Positions 22,336 to 34,793 of a stretch of DNA of 64,000 nt are shown here, piece after piece. The notes under the pieces were generated by a model. It was not told where the DNA came from. It made no database searches and saw only the letters and a list, made by a program, of their open reading frames with translations. This DNA comes from Agapanthus africanus (taxonomy: Eukaryota > Streptophyta > Magnoliopsida > Asparagales > Amaryllidaceae). The stretch covers positions 599,300,410-599,364,409 of the forward strand of contig CM057344.1 of assembly GCA_030015575.1 (NCBI GenBank), read 5' to 3'. Numbering within the stretch: the stretch's first letter is position 1; each line of letters begins with the position of its first letter. The translations under genes and the position numbers were made by a program.

Positions 22336-25196
22336 TGTCACGCCCCGCTTCCCAGAGTACGCAAGATTGGGCACGTGACATAGCCAACCATGCTACCTGT
22401 GGGTAGGAAGTATCCATCCACAGTCACATTACGGCTGTAGAGATATCAAGAACAAGATAATAAACTATCTATCACATGTCCAAATCCATAATAACAAGAG
22501 TCAATGAACAATAAGTGCGGAAGCAAATGATCCAATACAATAAATAAATAGTACGTCCCATAATGCGGGCTCACATCTGGAAATGAAATGAAATAAATAA
22601 ACTAATCACTATAGAACTCACAGATCAGCCTGCTGGCTGAAGTACTCCTGCTCAGTCGTCGACAGTGGTAAAGAATCTGGGCCATGCAAAACCCAGACGT
22701 CAGCGCGTCATGTCAACCAATAATATAATATGAACATGGTAATAAGCAATGCAGAAAGTAAGCATGAATAAGCAGTAATATGAAATAATAGTGCAGGGTA
22801 GTGTGCAGTGGGTAGCTATACTGTTCTATCGGGTTTCTATTCTAAAGTCTTTGAAATCAATTGGTGACTCGTCGATGTAACTCAATAGTATCCCGTGCAT
22901 GCCCGGGACCACGGTCAAGACCCTCGGGGCTGAATCCGAGACGTGCCGCTAGGCAGTAAACAGGTAGCAGGATGGACGAGTGATGTCAGCATCATCACTC
23001 CCGGACTGGCCAAGCCCGTAAGACTGATCAGAACAGGTATCGAACTGTTGAGTTACAAGTCGGTTTCACCTTTGATTTCCCCATATCCCCAAGTTATGTA
23101 TGTCAGGTCAGGTATTCAGTAATCAAGGACTAATGCCAACACAGGATCAGGTAACAGGTCAGGTTTGTCTGGATAGACAACAGGAATGGTCCATGGGGAC
23201 CCCAAGTCAGGTTTGTTGGCATTAGGCATGAGATCAGGTAACAAGTCAGGTCGTGGTACAACAGGTTGAGTCGGTATGTATATATATGTCATGTGTAGCA
23301 AGGTCAGGTCAATATGTAGTGCAGTCGAGTATGTGCTCACAACAGGTATACAATCGAATAATGAACAGCAGCAAGAATTTAAAGTAAACAGCAATAATAG
23401 TCACTTAATCACAATGGTGCTTTGTATTATCTTATTAACAGATTCGAGCACCCTTGGGGTGCAATAATCACAGGGTAGCGCAATATTAATAAGAGCAGGT
23501 AATGAAGATATAAGTGTACGACTATCGTCCTCTAAATAACAAAATGATTAACAGGTAGCTGTTATTAAGGTTATGGTGGCAAAATACGATTTGGATGGCA
23601 GTATTATGATGTATATCATATTTCGTTCAATGAGACAAGTAACTATACTTAGTTAATATTGCAAGTTTTATGAGTCAAACACTTAATTAGTTTAACATAG
23701 CATGTAGCAAGAAATCTTGCCTCGACGGTTTCGCAAACCGGAAAACACGAACGCAACGTCGGCGGAAAACACGCGACGGATGCACGGGCCACGGATCGAG
23801 TCCAAACAGCGAACAGCGGGACCACACGGACCAGAGTACTTCGCTGGAGAGTCGGGTCCAGTCGTCGGCACGGCCGGAATCCGGCGAAATGTCAAAACGG
23901 CGACTAATTAGCAAAAATACGACACACGGACACTAAAGACCAGCGAGGGGTTAACACGAAAGGAAAAGGTAAAGAGGTGCTTACAGGGGTAGCAAAGGTG
24001 GCAACCGTGACGGGTTCGACGGCGAGGGGGCCGGCGGCGGCGAGGAACAGTGGCGCGGCGAGGAACAGTGGCGCGGCAAGGATTGAAGGTGGTTGGATCG
24101 GGGTGCAGTGAGTAGGGGAGAGGCAATGGCCTGGTCTGGGCTGCAGGGGAAAGAGGAGGTGGTCGGCGGTGCGCTGGCGACGACGAGGAGGGTCGACGGG
24201 GCTTTTCCGGCGAACTAGGGTTAGGTGCTAGGGTAGGCTCGGGTTTGTGGCAGCGCCGGCGTGGGAAGGAGGAGGAAGATGAGGAGGTCGGGACGAGGGT
24301 GAAGGGAGGAAGTCGTGGACGTCGGCGATGGGAGGCGGCGACGACGGCGAGCACTACGTGCAGGTGGCGGTGGCGTCGGGTGCTGCTGCAGGCTCTGGAA
24401 GGAGGGAGGAAGTCGTTGCGGTCGAGGCTGTGGAGGTGAGGATGATGACGGCGAGGTCGCGGAGACTGCGGCGGTGACGGTGGCGAGATGGCTCGGGTTA
24501 GGGTTCGTGGGTTCTGCGATGGTTTTGCGAGGACGAGGGACTTGGGTTTATAAAAAAGATAGAGAGAGAGAGATTATAGGAGAGAGAGAGAGAAAGAGAT
24601 TAGAGAGAGATAGAGAGAGACGGAGAGAGAGAGAGATGGGTGATGGGGCCCACGAGGGATTTAATCCCTCGTGATTGGCTGGGAGGAAAATCTCGTTATG
24701 AAATTTGAAAGATTAAAAGGATTTGAAGGTTAAATCTTAGTAACAGAATATATTATATAGTTTTATTTTATTAATTTAAATGGGTATTTCGGCGCTAAAT
24801 GAAACATTTCCAAATCGCGCCCGGGTTGCGCCCAAATGTTTCAAATTCAAATTATAGGATTTTAAGCGAGTTCCAAATCTTGAAATGAGGTGTTTTATGA
24901 TTAAAATGCATGGCCCCAAGTCGGACACTTGCACGCGCGCGTAGTCGTCCAAACCTGCCCGTTTCACCGAACGGGACGAAATCTCGACGTGCGGACGCTA
25001 CCACGCGACTAGTGGCGACGAGTAGGCCAGTATGGATATTTTTAATTTCATTTTAGGTGTTAAAATTTGTTATAGGCGAAAATGACTTAGCCGGTTAAAA
25101 TTTAGCAAAATCACCAAACAAGCAAGATAATTGAAATGAGCAATGTATAACACTCAACTAGTATCAGAAATAGTATTATTGGACTCGGGTGTTACA
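22336..25196 (-). mobile_element. Element D 3' LTR (2861 bp)
   Basis: Plus-strand ends are TGTCACGCCCC and GGTGTTACA. In the transcription direction it has a ~0.6 kb AT-rich U3, a CT-repeat (plus GA, 24558-24640), TATAAA at 24552-24547 and then a long GC-rich R/U5 (24.5-23.7 kb). The GC-rich part gives a proline/serine-rich open frame (23908-24354) that I regard as accidental. An 18-base tandem copy near 24035-24070 is absent from the right LTR. Confidence 0.88.
24547..24552 (-). promoter_or_regulatory. TATA box of LTR D (left copy)
   Basis: The minus strand reads TATAAA just downstream of a long CT-repeat (plus-strand GAGAGA, 24558-24640) and upstream of the GC-rich leader. The same layout is at 31378-31383 in the right LTR. 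Confidence 0.5.
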
Positions 25197-25255
25197 TCAT
25201 ACCCAACTATAAAAAGAATTTCGTCCTCGAAATTCCAAGAATACAAGATAGCTAA

Positions 25256-26989
25256 CTACAGGAAAAGGTGAGGAAATTTCTGCCGGATCTCGTCTTCTCG
25301 CTCCCAAGTGGATTCTCCGTGCGATCGATTACCCCAAGAAACTAGCACAAGAGGGATAACCTTGTTCTTAAGAACCTTTTCTCTTCGATCCTTGATTTCA
25401 ACTGGTCGCTCCTCAAAAGTTAGGTCCTCCCGTACAGTCAACTCCGAATGATCCAAGACGTGAGTCTCATCTCGGACATACTTCCGTAGTTGAGATACAT
25501 GAAACACATCGTGCACTCCTGCCAATGACTGTAGTAACGCCAAACGGTACGCTACCTCTCCAACACGCTCCAATATCTCAAAGGGTCCAACGAATCGAGG
25601 ACTAAGCTTTCCCCGACTCCCAAAGCGAATCACCCCTCTAGTCGGTGATATCTTCAGAAATACCAAATCACCCACGGCGAACTCTAGAGGTCTTCTTGAC
25701 GTGTCAGCCCAACTTTTCTGTCTGTCTTGAGCTGCCTTCATATGCTTCCTGATTGTATTCACCTTCTCGACTGTCTGTACCACCAAATCTGGTCCTAGTA
25801 ACCTTCGTTCACTAACATCATCCCAACAAACAGGTGAACGGCACTTACGACCATAAAGAGCTTCAAACGGAGCCATCTGAATAGTCGCTTGGAAGCTATT
25901 GTTGTACGAAAACTCCACCATGTGTAGGTGATCCTCCCAAGAACCTTTGAAGTCCAACATGCAAGCTCTCAACATATCTTCAAGGGTCTGGATCGTCCTC
26001 TCCGATTGTCCATCAGTTTGAGGATGATAAGCTGTGCTAAACTTCAATCGAGTCCCCAAACTTTCTTGCAAACTCCTCCAGAAGTGCGACAAGAACCGAG
26101 TGTCCCGATCGGACACGATGCTCACCGGTACTCCATGCAACCTTACAATCTCCTGCATGTACCGCTCTGCCAAAGTCTCCGTCGATTGACCAACCCGAAA
26201 AGGAATAAAGTGAGCTGCCTTGGTCAACCGATCGACAATCACCCATACTGCATTGTTGCCCTTTGGACTCCGCGGTAAAGCCGTCATGAAATCCATGGTT
26301 ATATGTTCCCACTTCCACTGAGGAATCGGAAGTGGTTGCAACAAACCAGCAACCCTTTGGTGTTCAGCCTTGACCTGCTGACACACCAAGCACTTAGCCA
26401 CGAAGCGAGCAATCTCCCGTTTCATACCTTCCCACCAGAAGTGCTGTCGAATATCCCGGTACATCTTTGTCCCTCCTGGATGTACAGAGTAAGCTGAACT
26501 GTGTGCCTCCTTCATAAGCTCTTCACGCACATCCCCTTTTGGCACACACACACGGCTACCATACCTCAACGAACCATCCTCGTGGATCAGTAAATCGGTT
26601 CGTAGTCCGGCTTCAACCTGCTCTCGAAACTTTTGCAGTCTAGGATCCTGCGATTGTGCCGCTTTAATCTTCTCAACTAAGGACGACTGTACTTGCAACT
26701 GCATCAACTGTCCCGTAGCATGTGGTAGCACGACCTCCAAGTCAAATCTCCGAAAATCCGCAATGATCTCCCTCTGTGCAGTCAATACCTGAATTGCTGG
26801 TAATCGACTAAGCGCATCCGGCACGACGTTAACCTTTCCCGGATGGTACTTAAGATCAAGGTCGTAGTCGGCCATCAGCTCCAACCATCTGCGTTGCGTC
26901 ATGTTCAACTCCTTCTGAGTGAACACATACTTCAAACTCTTGTGATCTGTAAAACTTCGACTCTCTCGCCCAAAAGGTAGTGTCTTCAA
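25256..26989 (-). pseudogene. Element D pol: end of RNase H, integrase and chromodomain-like tail
   Basis: A 577-residue open frame. It starts inside RNase H, out of frame with the preceding RT segment, then has the linker and an integrase zinc finger (His163, His170, Cys200, Cys203). The catalytic triad is Asp233, Asp294 and Glu330, with 35 residues between the last two as required. A G-P-F motif at 468-470 is followed by a chromodomain-like tail at about 525-577. Integrase inserts the cDNA into the chromosome, and chromodomain tails are known to direct chromoviruses to heterochromatin. This part looks intact, but it is cut from the upstream RT by a break near 26986, so it would not be made as a normal polyprotein. 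Confidence 0.88.
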
Positions 26990-27819
26990 ATTTTCAAGGC
27001 GAAGATCACGGCCGCAAGCTCCAAGTCATGAGTCGGATAATTCTTCTCATGAGTCTTCAGTTGTCTTGATGCGTAAGCTACGACCTTCCCATTCTGCATC
27101 AAAACACATCCCAATCCTTTTCCAGATGCGTCGCTGTGAATCACCAGTCCTCCCGAATTATCCGGTATGGTTAGGATAGGGGCGGTTATCAACTTCTGCT
27201 TCAACGTCTCGAAGGCCAATGCACAACCATCCGTCCAAACAAAAGGTGCCTCCTTGCGCGTAAGCTTGGTTAACGGCTCTGCCAAACGAGCGAAATCCTC
27301 CACAAATCTCCTGTAGTACCCGGCCAAACCAAGGAAACTTCTTATCTCAGCCACATTTCTTGGAATAGGCCAATCTCGAACTGCTGCAATCTTCTCGGGA
27401 TCAACGGCGATTCCATCGCCCGACACGACATGTCCCAGAAATTTCACTTCTTCCAGCCAGAATTCGCACTTACTCATCTTCGCATACAATTTCTCCTGTC
27501 TCAGCGTCTGCAGTGCGATCTTTAAATGCTCAGCATGTTCCTCCGGACTCTTCGAGTATACCAGAATATTGTCAATGAATACCACAATAAACTGGTCCAA
27601 GAATGGTGAAAAGATTCTGTTCATCAAATCCATGAATATTGCTGGCGCATTCGTCACTCCGAAGGGCATCACCAGATACTCGAAATGTCCATATCGAGTT
27701 CGAAACGCCGTCTTGTAAATGTCTCCTTCTTTCACTCGGACCTGATGATATCCGGATCGCAAATCCAGTTTCGAGAATACTCTCGCGCCACTAAGCTGCT
27801 CAAAAGTTCTCCAATGCAA
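26986..27819 (-). pseudogene. Element D pol: reverse transcriptase and RNase H segment
   Basis: A 277-residue frame beginning just before the conserved [15 protein letters not shown] block. It includes M-P-F-G-V-T-N-A-P and ends within RNase H after V-I-H-S-D-A-S-G. At 81-84 the polymerase motif reads F-I-D-N. The usual form is Y/F-x-D-D, so the second catalytic aspartate is replaced by Asn. RT copies element RNA into cDNA; this copy should be inactive. It is in another frame from both its upstream and downstream parts. Confidence 0.88.
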
Positions 27820-28010
27820 GGGATCGGGTACTTGTCCTTACTAGTCACCCGGTTTAATTCTCGATAATTGATGCATATCCTTCTCGTGCCATCCTTCTTC
27901 TTTACTAGAAGAACTGGAGCTCCCCAAGGCGAGTTGCTGCTTCGAATCCAACCCTTCTCAAGTAATTCACCAACTTGCTTCTTAACTTCTTCCAATTCCA
28001 CTGGTGCCAT
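27732..28010 (-). pseudogene. Element D pol: N-terminal reverse transcriptase segment
   Basis: The frame has [13 protein letters not shown] and Y-R-E-L-N-R, RT fingers motifs, then loses the RT reading about 27800 where the next frame takes over. This is a small frameshift within the G-E-L-(F)-E-Q-L region. Confidence 0.85.
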
Positions 28011-28053
28011 CGGATAATAAGCTTTAGATACTGGCGCTGCACCAGGAATAAGG

Positions 28054-28816
28054 TCAATCGCGACTCCACGTCTCGCTTCGGCGGTAAGCCCGATATATCT
28101 TTACTACGTCCATGAAATCGCGAACTACCACCGGTTCTCCACAAATCTTCAACTTCCATGGCTGCAAGAACACTGTGTGTCGGCCTAGCCTTAAACTCGA
28201 TTGGCCCGACAGAACTGCTTCCATACCGCAACTGCTGTCTGCATCGTTGGCAGCTAAAGGTCCAGCGAAACTACTGCGTCTCGTCCATTCTGCTGCATGC
28301 ACGTCCACAGTTGCTCCATTCTGCCTTAGTCCGATGAACTTCTCTTCCATTTCCTCCCGTGCAGTCCGCGGGAAGAATCTCTCCAGGAAACTCTTAGACA
28401 AATCCGCCCAACTGATCGGCTTGGCAAGCGGGTCACCTCCACAAGCCACCACTCTCGGGCGTAATCCACTAGCTGAAATCACACCACATCAACTCTTTTG
28501 TCCTCTGGAATCTGTGTTGCAATCAGCAAACTCTCCGTGTCACTAGCCACTGCTCGGCTGGCAACGGCTCCTCCAGACCAGTGAAAGTAGACGGACCCAA
28601 AAGTCTGAAATCTGCTACGGTCCCTACTCGTTCGACTGGTCTAGTTCCATCGTTGTTTACAGACTGCTGAACGATCTGCAAACCTTCCTGAAACGAATCT
28701 GCTATTGCTGGATCAGCTCAGTTTGTTTCTTTGATTTCCAGCATTCCTCTTATCACTCCAAGCATGGCGGCTTCGTTCACACGCCTCCGGTACGTCTTCA
28801 ACTTCTTACCTGTCAT
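28054..28816 (-). pseudogene. Element D gag, internally deleted and frameshifted
   Basis: A start codon lies at 28814-28816. The N-terminal gag part is interrupted by stops and a frameshift near 28430, after which K-P-I-S-W-A-D-L-S-K-S-F and A-E-W-T-R are readable. At about 28230-28250 the sequence jumps directly to the segment just before RT. Compared with element E, roughly 0.9 kb is missing, including both zinc knuckles and the protease. The frame at 28054-28231 reads the linker only in pieces. Gag forms the particle and the protease cuts the polyprotein, so D could not move on its own products. Confidence 0.8.
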
Positions 28817-29164
28817 AATCCTGAACTCAAAACACCCAACATTAGCATGATGATAGATTCTGAATGTGGCTCAAGGCTAGAACTCCAAGATACTTAAATA
28901 GAGTACCGCATTGTAGCTATGCCGCGGTATCATAGCCGCAATTACTTAACTCCACCCAAGTCGCCTAAGTCCTAGAGATAACAAGAAATTAGGTTTTCGA
29001 GTTGACAATGCAAAGTAAGTTTGCACGCCGACATGATCCGGAAGAATGATTCAAGGATGGTAAAACGGTCAAGGTGGCAGGACATGTTTCCTAATCACGG
29101 GTATTCTGATTCGTGTATCGGGTACAATACCCAACTACAAAAGAATCAACCCAACTAACCTATG

Positions 29165-29176
29165 GCTCTGATACCA
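29165..29176 (-). other. Primer-binding site of element D
   Basis: The minus strand reads TGGTATCAGAGC, nine bases from the 5' LTR at 29186. Confidence 0.85.
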
Positions 29177-29185
29177 AAAGAACCA

Positions 29186-32056
29186 TGTCACGCCCCGCTT
29201 CCCAGAGTACGCAAGATTGGGCACGTGACATAGCCAACCATGCTACCTGTGGGTAGGAAGTATCCATCCACAGTCACATTACGGCTGTAGAGATATCAAG
29301 AACAAGATAATAAACTATCTATCACATGTCCAAATCCATAATAACAAGAGTCAATGAACAATAAGTGCGGAAGCAAATGATCCAATACAATAAATAAATA
29401 GTACGTCCCATAATGCGGGCTCACATCTGGAAATGAAATGAAATAAATAAACTAATCACTATAGAACTCACAGATCAGCCTGCTGGCTGAAGTACTCCTG
29501 CTTAGTCGTCAACAGTGGTAAAGAATCTGGGCCATGCAAAACCCAGATGTCAGCGCGTCATGTCAACCAATAATATAATATGAACATGGTAATAAGCAAT
29601 GCAGAAAGTAAGCATGAATAAGCAGTAATATGAAATAATAGTGCAGGGTAGTGTGCAGTGGGTAGCTATACTGTTCTATCGGGTTTCTATTCTAAAGTCT
29701 TTGAAATCAATTGGTGACTCGTCGATGTAACTCAATAGTATCCCGTGCATGCCCGGGACCACGGTCAAGACCCTCGGGGCTGAATCCGAGACGTGCCGCT
29801 AAGCAGTAAACAGGTAGCAGGATGGACGAGTGATGTCAGCATCATCACTCCCGGACTGGCCAAGCCCGTAAGACTGATCAGAACAGGTATCGAACTGTTG
29901 AGTTACAAGTCGGTTTCACCTTTGATTTCCCCATACCCCCAAGTTATGTATGTCAGGTCAGGTATTCAGTAATCAAGGACTAATGCCAACACAGGATCAG
30001 GTAACAGGTCAGGTTTGTCTGGATAGACAACAGGAATGGTCCATGGGGACCCCAAGTCAGGTTTGTTGGCATTAGGCATGAGATCAGGTAACAAGTCAGG
30101 TCGTGGTACAACAGGTTGAGTCGGTATGTATATATATGTCATGTTTAGCAAGGTCAGGTCAATATGTAGTGCAGTCGAGTATGTGCTCACAACAGGTATA
30201 CAATCGAATAATGAACAGCAGCAAGAATTTAAAGTAAACAGCAATAATAGTCACTTAATCACAATGGTGCTTTGTATTATCTTATTAACAGATTCGAGCA
30301 CCCTTGGGGTGCAATAATCACAGGGTAGCGCAATATTAATAAGAGCAGGTAATGAAGATATAAGTGTACGACTATCGTCCTCTAAATAACAAAATGATTA
30401 ACAGGTAGCTGTTATTAAGGTTATGGTGGCAAAATACGATTTGGATGGCAGTATTATGATGTATATCATATTTCGTTCAATGAGACAAGTAACTATACTT
30501 AGTTAATATTGCAAGTTTTATGAGTCAAACACTTAATTAGTTTAACGTAGCATGTAGCAAGAAATCTTGCCTCGACGGTTTCGCAAACCGGAAAACACGA
30601 ACGCAACGTCGGCGGAAAACACGCGACGGATGCACGGGCCACGGATCGAGTCCAAACAGCGAACAACGGGAACACACGGACCAGAGTACTTCGCTGGAGA
30701 GTCGGGTCCAGTCGTCGGCACGGCCGGAATCCGGCGAAATGTCAAAACGGCGACTAATTAGCAAAAATACGACACACGGACACTAAAGACCAGCGAGGGG
30801 TTAACACGAATGGAAAAGGTAAAGAGGTGCTACAGGGGTGGCAAAGGTGGCAACCGTGACGGGTTCGACGGCGAGGGGGCCGGCGGCGGCGAGGAACAGT
30901 GGCGCGGCAAGGATTGAAGGTGGTTGGATCGGGGTGCAGTGAGTAGGGGAGAGGCAATGGCCTGGTCTGGGCTGCAGGGGAAAGAGGAGGTGGTCGGCGG
31001 TGCGCTGGCGACGACGAGGAGGGTCGACGGGGCTTTTCCGGCGAACTAGGGTTAGGTGCTAGGGTAGGCTCGGGTTTATGGCAGCGCCGGCGAGGGAAGG
31101 AGGAGGAAGATGAGGAGGTCGGGATGAGGGTGAAGGGAGGAAGTCGTGGACGTCGGCGATGGGAGGCGGCGACGACGGCGAGCACCACGTGCAGGTGGCG
31201 GTGGCGTCGGGTGCTGCTGCAGGCTCTGGAAGGAGGGAGGAAGTCGTTGCGGTCGAGGCTGTGGAGGTGAGGATGATGACGGCGAGGTCGCGGAGACTGC
31301 GGCGGTGACGGCGGCGAGATGGCTCGGGTTAGGGTTCGTGGGTTCTGCGATGGTTTTGCGAGGACGAGGGACTTGGGTTTATAAAAAAGATAGAGAGAGA
31401 GAGAGATTATAGGAGAGAGAGAGAGAAAGAGATTAGAGAGAGATAGAGAGAGAGTGAGATTAGAGAGAGATAGAGAGAGACGGAGAGAGAGAGAGATGGG
31501 TGATGGGGCCCACGAGGGATTTAATCCCTCGTGATTGGCTGGGAGGAAAATCTCGTGATGAAATTTGAAAGATTAAAAGGATTTGAAGGTTAAATCTTAG
31601 TAACAGAATATATTATATAGTTTTATTTTATTAATTTAAATGGGTATTTCGGCGCTAAATGAAACATTTCCAAATCGCGTCCGGGTTGCGCCCAAATGTT
31701 TCAAATTCAAATTATAGGATTTTAAGCGAGTTCCAAATCTTGAAATGAGGTGTTTTATGATTAAAGTGCATGCCCCCAAGTCGGACACTTGCACGCGCGC
31801 GTAGTCGTCCAAACCTGCCCGTTTCACCGAACGGGACGAAATCTCGACGCGCGGACGCTACCACGCGACTAGTGGCGACGAGTAGGCCAGTATGGATATT
31901 TTTAATTTCATTTTAGGTGTTAAAATTTGTTATAGGCGAAAATGACTTAGCCGGTTAAAATTTAGCAAAATCACCAAGCAAGCAAGATAATTGAAATGAG
32001 CAATGTATAACACTCAACTAGTATCAGAAATAGTATTATTGGGCTCGGGTGTTACA
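29186..32056 (-). mobile_element. Element D 5' LTR (2871 bp)
   Basis: Near-identical to 22336-25196. Differences include about 30 extra bases of GA-rich repeat near 31440-31470, one fewer GC-rich 18-base unit, and scattered substitutions. It ends GGTGTTACA at 32056, followed by AGAGT. Confidence 0.9.
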
Positions 32057-34793
32057 AGAGTCCACCTAAGGTCTGAATCCATATCTCTAATAGTCGGCGA
32101 TCCAGCCTCAATAGCGTCACGTACGTAGTACGGCTTCCTCGAATCAAGAGTGCGGATCAATCATCATATCTATACCTCGTACGGTAAAATCCATCGTACG
32201 ACATCCCAATATCGGGGTACGGATCAAGTATCTCCTAGGTGCCTCATCATTCGTATAATATCATCATCAACACATGTCATGATCAAGGTGTTATACTGTA
32301 ATCGCATATATCAATCATATATCATTGCCATCATAAATATGCATCATTAATTTATCCTAAGAAATATCATGTCATATGTATCATATTGTGATTAAGTCAC
32401 ACTTATATCATATCATCATCAAGTCACACCTATATGATGTTGTAATCAAGTCATACATATATCATATCATGATCAGTCATAAGTTACAGTCCGGGTGCTA
32501 TTTTAGAGTCCCATGTACCTCAATATCATCACCACCCATTATAATTTATGTATATCTGTTCATTATCTCATTCTCTAATGATCCGCTAACACTTTAATAC
32601 GACTGTATAGCCAAGAATCACGGCATCAAACCCAGTTATACTGTTTCATTCCCGTGTATCATATCACATCAATGTATCCCATATACGTGTTGTATATATA
32701 TATACCTATACCTAGTCCTATATATATATACACATACACGTATACACCACGTCGAGTTTCAGTATGTGCGTGTGTGTATCTACCTGAAACCTACGAATCT
32801 CTTCCAAGATATTCATCCTCTGGTATGGTCTTCCTAAATCAGTCTAGTCCAGCCTAGGGTCATTACTAGGGTCCTACTCATTAAGAATCTAGGGTCACAT
32901 CTGGCTTCCTAATGTCAATAATTACTATTCCTATTCTACGTTGTGGGGGTGCTAAATGCCATCCACCCGACTTCCCCCCGTAGATATACATCTACTCACC
33001 TGGTCCATGTCTGCCGAAGATGGTGTCGCCATCTTCTTCTTCATCGCCCGCAGTCCACGTGAGGGGTTCCTATACTCAAACATATATAGTATCATAAACT
33101 AAATCATGGACAAAAGTCAAAACGACACACGGAACGCGCATAGGTTAAAACCTATGTCCCGTTCACGCAAAAGAACCAAATATCACTCGATATCGGCATA
33201 CAAACTCCGATTAATCGAGATAAATATCAACAAACAACTCAAAGTTTTAAAACTCATTATTTATAATATTAAACATGATTTAATTCATCGAAACCCTAAA
33301 ATCCATCAAATCGCCCGATTTCGTAAAACCCGAAAATGTCAATTTACCGTTTTTCTTCAAAACTTGACATTTAAATGAAACCAATGGTCATAAAACTCAT
33401 TAAATAGCATAACTAGACTATACAACCCATCACTATATTTTTATTACACAAATTTGTATTAATACAAAATTCCTAGTTTGCAACTTTTATAAATTTTCAA
33501 TATCTTATAAGCAAAATTCCACAATTCCACAACAACTTGATTTTGCATGAATTAATGTATTAAACTACAATTATAATGATAATGATATAATGAAACCATA
33601 ATTTATATTTTAAATCTCATTTATTTAAGAATTTCCAAAAACTAGTTAGCAAAAATAGCAATTTTTCTCACAATTTATCAATTATCAATAAAACTATTAA
33701 CTAAACTAAGTTTTTCATTCCTTAAACATGTCAATATTCTCATTTAAACAACAATCTAATGTTACAAATATTAATTGGAATTTATCTCACCAATATATAT
33801 AATATATAGAAATCTAGTTTGCAAAAATGGTTTAATTTAAACAATTTTGGATAACAATTTACAATCTATCATCCATACAAGAATTTCCACTTATAAAAAT
33901 GTTAAACTAGTTATAATAACCCTAATTAATTAATAAAAAACATAACTTGATTTTACAACCCTAACTTGAATTTTTAAGACTTGGAAATAGAATTAATTCA
34001 TTAAATCAATTTATACTAGAATGAAACATTAAATAACAATATTTCAAAAGAACAAGATTTATACCTGCACACAAGAAATCCAAACATGAAAATAAGCCTC
34101 CAAAATGCATGCTTTCCATCTCCAAAATACATGTAAAAATGAGCAAAGAATAATGGGTAGGAAATAATTAGGATTTTGTGGATTTAAAATTGAATTTTTG
34201 ATGTTTTTTTGATGGATGTTTGAAACAAAATGAAGTGGGAAATGGGGGGGGGGGGCTGCCATGGTGATGGCCGGCCATAACAAGGGAGAGAGGGAGAAAG
34301 AGAAAAGAGTGAGGAGAATTTTGTAGAAGCTTCATCCAAACATCACTTTACTTTAAGTCTTTTCATGCTTTATTCATTTTCTTTTTATTTCTTTTCTAAA
34401 CAACTCAAGAAAAATCTAGAAACATGGTTAAATTTTGCAACTAAATTTTGCATGATAAACACTAAATTCTAATATGCAATAGTTCATTTTTACAAATTAA
34501 ACCCCTTCAAATTTGAAATTTACACTAATTTAGTGCATAAATAAAGCTTATGTTAATATTTAAAATAGTTAATTTAGGAAAAATATTTAATTAAACTAAA
34601 AATTTATAAGTGACTAAATAAACACCATTTACTAATAATAACATAATTAAAATAGGTATTTTTAAATTTATAGTGAAAAATAATTACGGTTTTGTTTTAC
34701 GAAAAATACGTTTTACTTTACCGAAAATCATAAAATTCACTTAAACGATTTTATTTATTTAATTATTTATTTAATTATTTTTAAAACGTTACA

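Larger units (their letters stand above)
22336..32056 (-). mobile_element. Element D: Tekay/Del-type Ty3/gypsy chromovirus
   Basis: A complete insertion with two LTRs of 2861 and 2871 bp, a 3989 bp interior and a target duplication. The minus-strand order is LTR, primer site, gag, RT, RNase H, integrase, chromodomain-like tail, LTR, which is the Ty3/gypsy order. The C-terminal tail and LTR ends (TGTAACACCCG...GGGCGTGACA) fit the Tekay/Del clade. The LTRs differ little, so the copy is fairly young, but the genes are broken (separate entries). Confidence 0.9.
20482..34793 (-). mobile_element. Element C LTR copy 2, split by element D
   Basis: The LTR parts are 20482-22335 and 32057-34793. Without D and one target duplication the length is about 4.59 kb, like the other two copies. 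LTR 1 and LTR 3 show the unoccupied site (CAAGAGTCCACC), which fixes the insertion point of D. The G tract here is 12 long (34244-34255). Confidence 0.88.

Noticed and set aside
23908..24354. 148-residue Pro/Ser/Arg-rich open frame (and its copy at 30754-31188)
   Set aside because: It lies in the GC-rich leader part of both LTRs of element D, has low complexity and no domain, and is best explained by base composition.
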